A stretch of DNA of 64,000 bases from Streptomyces xanthochromogenes. GTDB lineage: Bacteria; Actinomycetota; Actinomycetes; Streptomycetales; Streptomycetaceae. The stretch lies in NCBI RefSeq assembly GCF_014650455.1, contig NZ_BMUZ01000011.1:124001-188000 (forward strand). The letters run 5' to 3'. The position numbers and the translations under genes were made by a program. The notes under the pieces were generated by a model that saw only the letters and a program-made list of their open reading frames with translations, was not told where the DNA came from and searched no databases. Of this stretch, positions 34,976 through 43,593 are shown piece after piece; position 1 is the stretch's first letter; each line of letters starts with the position of its first letter.

Positions 34976-35551
34976 ATGGGCGTGAGTCTCGGCAAGGGCG
35001 GCAATGTCTCGCTGAGCAAGGAAGCCCCCGGCCTGACGGCCGTCACGGTGGGCCTGGGCTGGGACGTGCGGACGACCACCGGCACCGATCACGACCTCGA
35101 TGCCAGCGCGCTGCTGTGCAACGAGAGCGGCAAGGTGCTCTCCGACAGCCACTTCGTCTTCTACAACAACCTGACCAGCCCCGACGGTTCGGTGCAGCAC
35201 ACCGGCGACAACCTCACCGGCGAGGGCGAGGGCGACGACGAGACCATCAACATCGACCTCAGCGCCGTCCCCGCCCCCGTCGCGAAGATCGTCTTCCCGG
35301 TCTCCATCCACGACGCCCAGGCGCGCGGCCAGAACTTCGGCCAGGTGCGCAACGCCTACATCCGCGTGATCAACCAGTCGGGCGGCTCCGAGCTGGCCCG
35401 CTACGACCTCAGCGAGGACGCCTCGACGGAGACGGCGATGGTCTTCGGGGAGCTCTACCGGCACGGCGCCGAGTGGAAGTTCCGCGCCGTCGGCCAGGGG
35501 TACGCGTCCGGGCTCGCCGGTATCGCCTCCGATTACGGGGTCAACGTCTGA
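34976..35551 (+). CDS. TerD-family calcium-binding stress protein
   Basis: 191 residues, full length. Start ATG 34976 follows GGAGGA. TerD hallmarks: VSLGKGGNVSLSKEAPGLTAVTVGLGWDVR, DHDLDASALLCNESGKV, FYNNLTSPDGSVQHTGDNLTGEGEGDDETINIDL. The acidic loops bind Ca2+. Streptomyces carry many TerD paralogues with roles in calcium-linked development or stress. No other ter genes are adjacent. Confidence 0.95.
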   Translation: MGVSLGKGGNVSLSKEAPGLTAVTVGLGWDVRTTTGTDHDLDASALLCNESGKVLSDSHFVFYNNLTSPDGSVQHTGDNLTGEGEGDDETINIDLSAVPAPVAKIVFPVSIHDAQARGQNFGQVRNAYIRVINQSGGSELARYDLSEDASTETAMVFGELYRHGAEWKFRAVGQGYASGLAGIASDYGVNV

Positions 35552-35565
35552 CGCCGACGGCCACC

Positions 35566-35615
35566 CCGTGTGGCCGGTCCATGTGTGGGATTGCGACACA
35601 GCGCCCCCCACACGG
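35566..35615. terminator. Candidate hairpin between convergent genes
   Basis: Arms CCGTGTGG (35566-35573) and CCACACGG (35608-35615) with a 34-nt loop, between the TerD gene and the I36-inhibitor gene. The loop is long, so it is weaker than other terminators here. Confidence 0.4.
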
Positions 35616-35627
35616 CCCGTCAGGGCG

Positions 35628-36032
35628 TCAGCACGCCTTGACGTGCCAGGCCGGCGCGAAGTTGTAGCTGCCGTTGTACCAATTGTTGGTGGGGTCGGTG
35701 TCGACCAGAGTGTTGTAGTTGCGGTCCTGGATCAGCGCGTGCGCACCGCCGGTGTTGTCGTTGATCCAGGAACCCACGCCGTTCCAGTTGTTGAGGTTGT
35801 ACTCGGCGCAGTGGTACATCCGGAACATGGTTCCGGTGTAGTCCGTGCCCGTGTAGATACAGAAGTAGCCGGGTGTACAGCCCTCATTGGGGCTGACCCC
35901 CGCGACTCCGGTCACCGTGGCACCGTTGTTGTCGTGCGGGCCGGCGAAAGCGACGCCGGAGGCGGCGGCCACGAACGAGAGCGCCAGGGCACTGACGCCG
36001 AGTACGGCCTTGGTTGCCTTGCGAATTGCCAT
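35628..36032 (-). CDS. Secreted peptidase inhibitor, family I36 (SMI-like)
   Basis: 134 residues from ATG 36032 (GGGGAA upstream). A signal peptide ends near GVAFAGP. The mature part has the beta/gamma-crystallin-like I36 pattern with paired Cys: EGCTPGYFCIYTGTDYTGTMFRMYHCAEYNL, VGSWINDNTGGAHALIQDRN and a C-terminal Cys. The type member SMI inhibits metalloproteases; many relatives are uncharacterised. Inhibition by this one is inferred. Confidence 0.85.
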   Translation of the reverse strand: MAIRKATKAVLGVSALALSFVAAASGVAFAGPHDNNGATVTGVAGVSPNEGCTPGYFCIYTGTDYTGTMFRMYHCAEYNLNNWNGVGSWINDNTGGAHALIQDRNYNTLVDTDPTNNWYNGSYNFAPAWHVKAC

Positions 36033-36633
36033 GGTGATTCCCCTGGGGATGTGTGGGGCCGGTCCGGTACAGGCCCTCGTGCCGCGTTCGGAACGTGCCG
36101 TGCACACGGAGGCCCAATTCGCGCGGCACAGCGCACAGTTGGCACATTCGACCGGCTTGTCGAACCGGCGGCACAGCCACCCGGCAGCCCCCGTCGCCCC
36201 GGTCCACGACGCAAAGACCCTCGCACGGACACCGATCGTCGACGAGGGGTAATTCGGCTGTCGCGATAACGCCGCAGGCTGCCCCTCTCCCGTGCCGGGA
36301 GATTCCTCCCGCGTTCCGCGAGGCGACCGGCCCCGTGCGCGCCGTGCGATTCCCGCGCGGCCCGGCGGGCGAAACGGCCATGCCCGACGGGTCCGTCCCG
36401 ACACGGTCGGCGCGATGCGATCGCGTGCCGCTCTCGCGCCCCACCACGGTTCCACGCCGCACCACCGTGTTCGACGCCCTGCCCCGCCTTTTCCGATGAT
36501 CACGGTTGTGCAGCGGGCGGGTGAAGGGGAAGACGGCCGCCTCGACCGGCTCCCGGATCCCCGCTACGAAGGGGGCGCGGACTCCCCTGCTGTTTACCCG
36601 CCGTCCCGCTCCCCGACCTGGAGGCGCCCCGCC
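36033..36633. other. 601-bp divergent intergenic region
   Basis: Between the I36-inhibitor gene (-) and the lipase-maturation-factor gene (+). It contains the inverted repeat at 36147-36164 and otherwise nothing I can assign. A 5' ORF extension of the downstream gene through here looks non-coding. Confidence 0.5.
36147..36164. promoter_or_regulatory. Inverted repeat, candidate operator
   Basis: TTCGAC-CGGCTT-GTCGAA, 115 bp upstream of the I36-inhibitor start. Possible regulator site; no cognate regulator gene is adjacent. Confidence 0.4.
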
Positions 36634-38040
36634 GTGCAGTGGTTCTCGTCATCGGCGTACTGGTTCGGCCGACTGGTCTTCCAACGCTCGCTCGCGGCCG
36701 TCTATCTGGTGGCGTTCCTCGCGGCGGCCCTGCAGTTCCGGGCGCTCATCGGGGAGCGCGGGATGCTTCCCGTATCCGCCTTCGTGCGGCGCGTGCCGTT
36801 CCGCAGTGCGCCCAGCCTGTTCCAACTCCGTTACTCCGACCGGCTGTTCGCGCTGTGTGCGTGGTCGGGCGCGGCGCTGGCCGGGGCCGTGGTGGCGGGA
36901 GCGGCCGATGCGCTGCCGCTCGGGGCGGCGATGCTGTGCTGGGCCGTGCTGTGGGCGCTGTACCTGTCCATCGTCAACGTCGGCCAGACCTGGTACGGCT
37001 TCGGCTGGGAGTCACTGCTCCTGGAGGCCGGGTTCCTCGCCATCTTCCTGGGGAACGACGACATCGCCCCGCCGGTGATCCTGATGTGGCTGCTGCGGTG
37101 GGTGTTGTTCCGGGTGGAGTTCGGCGCCGGACTCATCAAGCTGCGCGGTGATCCGTGCTGGCGCGATCTGACGTGCCTGTACTACCACCACGAGACCCAG
37201 CCGATGCCCGGCCCGCTCAGCTGGTTCTTCCACCATCTGCCGAAGCCGCTGCACCGGGTGGAGGTGGCGGCCAACCACGTCGTCCAACTCGTGGTGCCCA
37301 TCGCCCTGTTCACCCCGCAGCCGGTGGCGAGCATCGCCGCCTGCCTGATCATCTTCACCCAGTTGTGGCTGGTGCTCTCCGGGAACTTCGCCTGGCTCAA
37401 CTGGCTTACCGTCGTCCTCGCCACCTCCGCGCTCGACGGCTCCCCCCTCGCGTCCCCGCCCTCCCTCCCCCGTCCGCCCCTCTGGTACGAGATCGTGGCC
37501 GCCCTGGTGGCCGTGCTCGTCCTGGCGCTCAGCTATCGTCCGGCACGCAATCTGCTGTCGCGCCGCCAGCGGATGAACACCACGTACGAGCCGCTCCACC
37601 TGGTGAATTCGTACGGGGCCTTCGGAAGCATCACGCGTATTCGGCACGAGGTCGTCATCGAGGGAACGGCGGACGAGTCGGTCACGGACCGTACGGTCTG
37701 GCGGGAATACGAATTCCATGGAAAGCCCGGCGATGTACGGCGGATGCCCCGCCAATTCGCCCCGTACCATCTGCGGCTCGACTGGCTGCTCTGGTTCTTG
37801 GCGCTCTCACCGGCCTACGGGCACTCCTGGTTCAGCGCGTTCGTGGAACGCCTGTTGGTCAACGACCCCGATACGCTCCGCCTGTTGCGGCACAACCCCT
37901 TTCCCGACGCCCCGCCGGTCTTCGTCCGCGCCCGCGTATGGCGCTATCGCTTCACGACGTGGCAGGAACTCCGTACGACCGGGGCGTGGTGGCACCGCGA
38001 GGCGCCGCGCGAATTCCTGCCCCCGACGACGCTTCGCTGA
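36634..38040 (+). CDS. Lipase-maturation-factor (LMF) family membrane protein
   Basis: 468 residues from GTG 36634, chosen because GGAGG lies 9 nt upstream and the product then begins with the usual xWFSSSAYWFGRLVFQRSLA. A start at 36292 would add over 100 atypical residues. Several membrane segments follow (SLAAVYLVAFLAAALQF; YLSIVNVGQTWYGFGWES; VILMWLLRWVLFRVEFGAGLIKLRGDPCWRD). The C-terminal soluble part has NSYGAFGSITRIRHEVVIEGT and PYHLRLDWLLWFLAL. In animals LMF1 folds lipases; the bacterial role is unknown. Confidence 0.85.
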   Translation: MQWFSSSAYWFGRLVFQRSLAAVYLVAFLAAALQFRALIGERGMLPVSAFVRRVPFRSAPSLFQLRYSDRLFALCAWSGAALAGAVVAGAADALPLGAAMLCWAVLWALYLSIVNVGQTWYGFGWESLLLEAGFLAIFLGNDDIAPPVILMWLLRWVLFRVEFGAGLIKLRGDPCWRDLTCLYYHHETQPMPGPLSWFFHHLPKPLHRVEVAANHVVQLVVPIALFTPQPVASIAACLIIFTQLWLVLSGNFAWLNWLTVVLATSALDGSPLASPPSLPRPPLWYEIVAALVAVLVLALSYRPARNLLSRRQRMNTTYEPLHLVNSYGAFGSITRIRHEVVIEGTADESVTDRTVWREYEFHGKPGDVRRMPRQFAPYHLRLDWLLWFLALSPAYGHSWFSAFVERLLVNDPDTLRLLRHNPFPDAPPVFVRARVWRYRFTTWQELRTTGAWWHREAPREFLPPTTLR

Positions 38041-38104
38041 CCCCGGCTGACGGCATCGCACGGCCGCCGGGACCGTACGGCCGCCAGGGCCAGCGGGTAA
38101 CGGG

Positions 38105-38767
38105 TCAGCTGATGACCTGGTCGCCGTCGGGCACGTCCTGGACGGTCACCAGCGGACGCGCGAGACCGAGGCCGTCGGCCACCGCTCGGGCGATGCCTTC
38201 GCCGTCGCGGCCCGTCGGGACCGGCACCGGCTCCGTGTCGCCGTAGCTCTCGATCGCCCGGGTGAAGTAGCTCGGGTGCCAGGCGCCGACCGCGCCCCTC
38301 ACCTCGACGGCGGAGACCGGCCGACCGTCGATGCGGGCCTTCAGGGCGGGCAGGATCGCGTCGGAACGCAGTTCGCCCGGCACCTGGAACAGGCTGGCGT
38401 GCGCCCCTACCAGGCCGCCGTCGCGCAGGCGGACCGTGATCGTGAGGCAGCTGGTCACGCTCGGGTAGGTGAGCACACCGCCCGGCGCGACCTCCTTCAC
38501 CTGCCCCTCGGTGACGGTGGCTTCCAGCGGGGCGGGGACCGTGTGTGCGACCGCCCCGGCCCCCGCCCGCGCTCCGGCCTCCACGGCGGGGGCATCCGTC
38601 GCCGTCCCCGGCGTGTGCGCCTGCGCCGAGCCGGCCCCGATCTGTAGGGCGAGCAGCGCCACCGGAAGTACCAGGGCGGCGCCGGCCCCCCTGGCCCTGT
38701 GCGCCGTGGACCGTGCGACGGCGGAAGGGGGAACGGGGGCGGTCGGTCGGGACTGCGGGCGGAACAC
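38105..38767 (-). CDS. Secreted protein with CheD/CNF1-like Cys-His pattern
   Basis: 220 residues from GTG 38767, with AGGAG 5 nt upstream. A signal peptide (GAGAALVLPVALLALQIGAG, then SAQAHTPG) precedes an Ala-rich linker. The mature core reads TYPSVTSCLTITVRLRDGG, then LVGAHASLF. The Cys-to-His spacing is 16, close to the catalytic pair of CheD and CNF1-type deamidases (17 and 15), and GG-x-x-G-A-H resembles CheD. I do not recognise the family by name. It is the last gene on the minus strand after the NRPS genes (126-bp gap) and may be co-transcribed with them. Confidence 0.55.
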   Translation of the reverse strand: MFRPQSRPTAPVPPSAVARSTAHRARGAGAALVLPVALLALQIGAGSAQAHTPGTATDAPAVEAGARAGAGAVAHTVPAPLEATVTEGQVKEVAPGGVLTYPSVTSCLTITVRLRDGGLVGAHASLFQVPGELRSDAILPALKARIDGRPVSAVEVRGAVGAWHPSYFTRAIESYGDTEPVPVPTGRDGEGIARAVADGLGLARPLVTVQDVPDGDQVIS

Positions 38768-38893
38768 GGGAACTCCTGGATGGATCGAGCGGGGCCGACG
38801 GCACGGATGTGTGCGCCGGCCCCATGGTCGGCCGACCACTGTACGCAGCGCACACGTGGCCGGGCCCCATGCGCTGCGCTTCCTTCCCCGGAC

Positions 38894-41764
38894 CTACCTC
38901 TTCATCGGCTCGATCATCGCGGCCAGCACCGCGTGCAGGTCCTCTCCGGGCGCCGGGCGCAGGGCCGGCGCGAGGCGGTCCGCGCGGTAGTGCCAACGGT
39001 GGTCGAGGTCACGGTGGACCTCGTCGTCGAACGTGACGGCACTGTCGCTGCCGAGCAGCGTCGTCAGTTCGGCGGTCAGGTCGGACCAGGCCACGTGCCC
39101 GCTCACCGCGTTGGCCACGCCGTGCACGGGGGCGTCGAGGCAGCAGACCACCGCGCGGGCCAGAGCGGCCGCGTGCACCCAGGGCGCTCCGTACCAGTCG
39201 TGTCCGCCGGCGCCGGGCGCGGGCAGGCCGATGGGGTGTCCGGCGAGCGCGGCCTGGTAGAGCAACCCCGTTGCTCCCCAGCGCAGTTGGTCGCGCAGCC
39301 GGTCGTGCGCGCCCCACACGATGGGCGAGCGCACGGCGCTCGCGCCGCCCCGGCCCTCGGTGCCCGCCGCGCTCAGCAGAAGCCGCTCGCAGTCCAGCTT
39401 GGCCTGGCCGTACGAGCTCAGCGGGGCCTGCGGGGCCGACTCCTCGGCGACTCGGGCGGACTTCGGCCGCCCGTAGGCGTCCACACTGCTCACGAAGACG
39501 AAGGGGCCGCCGCGCCAGGCGCCGACCATGGCCTCCATGGCGGCCACGTCCACCTCGGGGCGGGTGAAGGTGCACGCCGCGTGGACGACGGCGTCCGCGC
39601 CGTCGACGGCGGCCCGCAGACTGTCCAGGTCGCCGAGGTCGCCCTCGATCACCTCGACGCCGTCGCCACCGACCAGATGCGCCGACTCGGGACGGGCCAG
39701 CGCGAGCACCGGCCTTCCGCGGGCGGCCAGTTCGCGCAGCACGAACGCGCCGACGCCACCCGTGCCGCCGGTCACCAGGACCGTACCCTCGCGCGCTCGG
39801 CGCTTTCGCGGAGCGGCGGACGGGGCCGACGCGGAGGCGGCGACCGCCGCTGTCCGCTCCGCCGCGCGCGCGTCGAGCAGTTCCGCGACGGCCCGTGGCG
39901 TACGGGTCTGCATGATGTCGAGGCCGACCAGGGGCAGGGTCAGCGCGGCCCGCAGGCGTTCGGCGAGCTGGACGGCGGCCAGCGAGTGGCCGCCGAGCGC
40001 GAAGAAGTCGTCGTCCGGGCGCGGGCGTTGGCCGAGAAGCCCCGTGAACGCCTCCGTCACCGCTTCGAGGTGGGGGCTCCTGGGGGCTGCCGGAACGGGG
40101 CCCGAGGGCAGCCGCGCGGGGTCCACCGATCCGTCGGCCGTGCGCGGCATCGAGTCGAGCAACATGACGGCCGCGGGCACGAGTTCACGCCCGAGGACGC
40201 CTCGCAGGTGGGTACGGAGCTGGACGGGTGAGGGTCCCCCGGTGCGGCGCAGTACGGCGTAGGCGAGCAGAGGGCCGCCCGCCGGGTCCGGTACGTGTGC
40301 CTCGGCGACCTCGGGGTGCGCCAGGAGGCGGGCCTCGGCGGGGTGCCGGTCATCGGCCTCCGGCGCGGCGAGTTCGCCCGGCAGCGCGGACAGCCGCAGT
40401 TCGGGGTCGGCGGCCACGGCGGTCAGCAGTTCGGCGAAGGACTCGGCGAGGGCCCGGCCCGTCTCCTCGTCGAGTGCGGCCCGGCCGTACTGGACCAGAC
40501 TCGCGGGTGCGTCCGTGTCGAACAGACCGAGGGTCAGGTCGAACTTGGCTTCCCCGACGCCCACTTCGACGAACCGCGACTCAAGTCCGGTGAGCCGAAG
40601 GGCGGTCTGGTCGCCGACCACGTCCGAGGTGACGCGGACGAGGGCGGTGCCGTCATCCGCTCGGGCCGTTGCTCCGAGCCGCTCCAGGATCAGGTCGAAC
40701 GGCACCTCGCGATGCTGCTGCGCTTCGAGCAGCGCGTCACGTACGCGCTCGACGAGGGTCGCGAAGGCGGGGTCGCCGGACAGGTCGACGCGCACCGGAA
40801 GGGTGTTGACGCACAGGCCCACCAGGCCGCGCATCGCCGGGCCCTCGCGGTGGGTGGCGGCGCAGCCGATGACGAGGTCGAGCTCGCCGGTGAGGCGGTG
40901 CAGCGCGGCGAACGCGGCGGCCAGGCCCACGGTGAACACCGTGGCCCGGCGCCGGCGGCCGAGCTCGCGCAGCGCGGGCAGGACGTCCTCGCCGAGTGCG
41001 GTGGAGCGGGTCGCGGCCGGGTGTTCGGCCACATCGGCGGGCACGACGGCCGGCCGGGGAAGGCGCGGTGCGGTGGCGCCGGTGAGACGCCTGGTCCAGT
41101 GGCCGAGACCGTCTTCGAGCCGGGCCGCGTCCGCGTGTTCACGGCGCGCGAAGTCCGCGTACTGCGGCGGTTCGGGCAGCGTGTGCGCGCGTCCGTCCAC
41201 GGCGGCCTCGTACAGTGCCGCCAGCTCGTCGGCCACGGTCTCCAACGAACCGCCGTCGATGGCAATGTGATGGAACGTCAGTAGCACGGTGTGGTCCTGC
41301 GGCCCGTGGCGCAGGACGAGGGCGCGCGGGACGGTGCCGCCGGCCAGGTCGAAGGGGCGGCGGGCCTCCTCGGTCAGGAGGCGGGCACCGTCGTCCGGGA
41401 CGTCGACCACGGGGACCGCGATCGACTCGGGCGCGGGCAGCGCCTCCTGGTAGGGCTCGTCGCCGTCGCGGCCGTAGCGGGTGCGCAGGATTTCGTGGCG
41501 GCGTACCAGTTCGGTCAGTGCGGCGCTCAGGGCGTCCGGGGCGAAGGGCCCGGTCAGCCGGGTCGCGAACGGCACGCTGTACTGGGCGCTGCTCCCGCCG
41601 AGCCGCTCCATCAGCCACATGCGGCGCTGGGCGTGGGTGAGCGGGGCCGGTCCGGCGGCTCGGGCCCGGGCCGGCGCCGGGGTGGCGGGACGGTCCGCGG
41701 CGCGGGCGCGGGCTCTGCGCAGCAGCTCCTGCTGCAGGGCGGCGGGGGTGTCAGTGGCGGCCAT
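38894..41764 (-). CDS. NRPS: condensation, adenylation remnant, carrier, terminal reductase
   Basis: 956 residues from ATG 41764, overlapping the upstream A-T gene by 14 nt. A condensation domain (about 40-460) has HHIAIDG. A short stretch (about 475-560) resembles only the C-terminal subdomain of an adenylation domain: HPEVAEAHV, RELVPAAVMLLDSMPRTADGSVDPARLP. There the usual NGKVDR Lys is Ser, and A1-A8 are missing, so it cannot activate a substrate. A carrier domain (DDDFFALGGHSLAAVQL) and an NAD(P)-binding reductase end the protein (TGGTGGVGAFVLREL; catalytic Tyr and Lys in SSYGQAKLD). The reductase should release the peptide as an aldehyde, or as an alcohol after a second reduction. Confidence 0.88.
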   Translation of the reverse strand: MAATDTPAALQQELLRRARARAADRPATPAPARARAAGPAPLTHAQRRMWLMERLGGSSAQYSVPFATRLTGPFAPDALSAALTELVRRHEILRTRYGRDGDEPYQEALPAPESIAVPVVDVPDDGARLLTEEARRPFDLAGGTVPRALVLRHGPQDHTVLLTFHHIAIDGGSLETVADELAALYEAAVDGRAHTLPEPPQYADFARREHADAARLEDGLGHWTRRLTGATAPRLPRPAVVPADVAEHPAATRSTALGEDVLPALRELGRRRRATVFTVGLAAAFAALHRLTGELDLVIGCAATHREGPAMRGLVGLCVNTLPVRVDLSGDPAFATLVERVRDALLEAQQHREVPFDLILERLGATARADDGTALVRVTSDVVGDQTALRLTGLESRFVEVGVGEAKFDLTLGLFDTDAPASLVQYGRAALDEETGRALAESFAELLTAVAADPELRLSALPGELAAPEADDRHPAEARLLAHPEVAEAHVPDPAGGPLLAYAVLRRTGGPSPVQLRTHLRGVLGRELVPAAVMLLDSMPRTADGSVDPARLPSGPVPAAPRSPHLEAVTEAFTGLLGQRPRPDDDFFALGGHSLAAVQLAERLRAALTLPLVGLDIMQTRTPRAVAELLDARAAERTAAVAASASAPSAAPRKRRAREGTVLVTGGTGGVGAFVLRELAARGRPVLALARPESAHLVGGDGVEVIEGDLGDLDSLRAAVDGADAVVHAACTFTRPEVDVAAMEAMVGAWRGGPFVFVSSVDAYGRPKSARVAEESAPQAPLSSYGQAKLDCERLLLSAAGTEGRGGASAVRSPIVWGAHDRLRDQLRWGATGLLYQAALAGHPIGLPAPGAGGHDWYGAPWVHAAALARAVVCCLDAPVHGVANAVSGHVAWSDLTAELTTLLGSDSAVTFDDEVHRDLDHRWHYRADRLAPALRPAPGEDLHAVLAAMIEPMKR

Positions 41765-43547
41765 CGGTGTCCTCGGGCGCGTCGGGGTGCAGATCGGTGT
41801 GGGCGGCGAGCAGGGCGCGCTCGACCAGGTCGGCGTGTCCGGCGACCGTGGGGGCGGCGAAGAAGTCGGCGAGCGACAGCTCCACGCCGAGGTCCTCGCG
41901 CAGGTCCTCGGCCACGACGAGGGCCAGCAGGGAGTGTCCGCCGAGTTCGAGGAAGTCGGCGTCGGGCCGGGTCACTTCGCACCCGAGCGAGCGTCCCCAC
42001 ACCTCGGCGACGGCCTGCTGGAGCGGGGTGAGCGGTTCGGCTTCGCCGATGGTGTCGACGGCGGTGGCGAGGTCGGCGAGGGCCTTGCGGTCGACCTTGC
42101 CGGAGGTGGTGAGCGGAAGTCGCTCCACGAAGGTCAGTTCGTCCGGGACCAGGTGCGCGGGCAGGAGAGCGGTGAGGCGGGCGAGGAGCGCCTCGGAGCG
42201 GGGCACCGGCCCCGGGCCGGCCACCACGAAGGCGGCGAGCCGGGCGTCGTCGGGGCTGGGGCGGCGTACGGTGACGGCCGCGTCGTCCACCTCCGGCTGC
42301 TCGCGCAGGACGTGCTCGATCTCGCCGGGTTCGATGCGGAAGCCGCGCACCTTGACCTGGTCGTCGGTGCGGCCGTGGAAGTCGAGGATGCCGTCCGGGC
42401 GGGCGGAGACGAGGTCTCCGGTGCGGTAGAGGCGGCCGAGCGCGGGGTGGTCGACGAAGCGTTCGGCGGTCAACTCGGGCCGCCGGGTGTATCCGTGGGC
42501 AAGGCGGCTGCCGCCGATCCACAGTTCGCCGCGTGCGCCGTCGTCGACGGGCAGGTCGGCCTCGTCGAGGATGTGGGCGGTGGCGCCGGCCACGGGGCGG
42601 CCGATGGGTACGGGCCCGTCGCAGTCGGCGTCGGTGACGCGGTGGGCGGTGGCGAAGGTGGTGGTCTCGGTGGGGCCGTAGCCGTTGACGAGCTCGACCC
42701 AGGGGAAGGCCCGCAGCACGGCGCGGGCGTGCTGCGCGGCCATTGCCTCACCGCCGACGACCACCGTGCGGAGCAGCGAGAAGACGCGGGAGCGGCGGGC
42801 CGCGAGCTGGTGGAAGAGGGCGGTGGTGAAGAACGCGACGGTGACACCGTGCCGCTCCACGTCCTTGGCGAGATCCTCGAAGGAGGGCCGCTCGGTGGTG
42901 CACACCACGACGGCGGCGCCGTTGGCGAGCGCCGACCACACCTCGAAGGTGGAGCCGTCGAACGTCGCCGGGGAGTGCAGGAGCACCCGGTCGCGCGCGG
43001 TGACGGTGACGTAGTCCGGGGCGGTGACGAGTTCGGCGACGGCGCCGTGCGGGGTGGCGACGCCCTTGGGGCGGCCGGTGGAGCCGGAGGTGAACATGAC
43101 GAACGCGATGGCGTCGGGGCCGGGCCCTTCGCCGGTCGTCTCCGGGCCGGGCAGTCGCTCGTCGTCGGGCAGGGCGAGGACGGCTCCGGCCGGCGCGGCC
43201 GCTTCGAGCAGCTTGCTGTCGCCGACGGTGAGGGTGGCACCGGAGTCTTCGAGCATGGCAGCCGTGCGCGGCCGGGGGTGCGCCGGGTCGAGGGGCACGA
43301 CGGCGGCGCCGGCCCACCACAGGGCGAGCTGGGCGACGACGGTCCCGGCCGAACGCGGCATGAGCAGCGCCACCGGGTCGCCGGGCCGTACGCCCTGGTC
43401 GTGCAGGTAGGAGGCGAGCCGGCGGGCGCGCGAGACGAGCTGCGTGTACGTCAGAGTGGTGTCGCCGTCCGCCACGGCCAGGGCGTTCGGGGTGTGCTCG
43501 GCGTGCCGCGCCACCAGGGCGGGCAGGCCGGTCTGTGGCACGGTCAC
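41751..43547 (-). CDS. NRPS: adenylation-carrier (Val/Ile-like pocket)
   Basis: 598 residues from GTG 43547 (GGAAGGAA upstream). Adenylation motifs: FTSGSTGRPKGV, NGYGPTETT, YRTGDL, GRTDDQVKVRGFRIEPGEIE and SGKVDRKAL. A carrier follows (ADFLELGGHSLLAL), and there is no condensation domain. My by-eye pocket code is DGFFVGGTFK. It sits between known Val (DAFWIGGTFK) and Ile (DGFFLGVVYK) codes, so a branched aliphatic residue is likely. The loaded carrier would feed a condensation domain on another protein. Confidence 0.88.
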   Translation of the reverse strand: MTVPQTGLPALVARHAEHTPNALAVADGDTTLTYTQLVSRARRLASYLHDQGVRPGDPVALLMPRSAGTVVAQLALWWAGAAVVPLDPAHPRPRTAAMLEDSGATLTVGDSKLLEAAAPAGAVLALPDDERLPGPETTGEGPGPDAIAFVMFTSGSTGRPKGVATPHGAVAELVTAPDYVTVTARDRVLLHSPATFDGSTFEVWSALANGAAVVVCTTERPSFEDLAKDVERHGVTVAFFTTALFHQLAARRSRVFSLLRTVVVGGEAMAAQHARAVLRAFPWVELVNGYGPTETTTFATAHRVTDADCDGPVPIGRPVAGATAHILDEADLPVDDGARGELWIGGSRLAHGYTRRPELTAERFVDHPALGRLYRTGDLVSARPDGILDFHGRTDDQVKVRGFRIEPGEIEHVLREQPEVDDAAVTVRRPSPDDARLAAFVVAGPGPVPRSEALLARLTALLPAHLVPDELTFVERLPLTTSGKVDRKALADLATAVDTIGEAEPLTPLQQAVAEVWGRSLGCEVTRPDADFLELGGHSLLALVVAEDLREDLGVELSLADFFAAPTVAGHADLVERALLAAHTDLHPDAPEDTDGRH

Positions 43548-43593
43548 GGTCGATTCCTTCCGGTCGTCGAGCAGGGGCCGCGGGGTCCTCACG

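Noticed and set aside
38105..38767. Subtilisin-inhibitor (SSI) protein
   Set aside because: Length and Cys pattern differ; SSI signature segments are absent.
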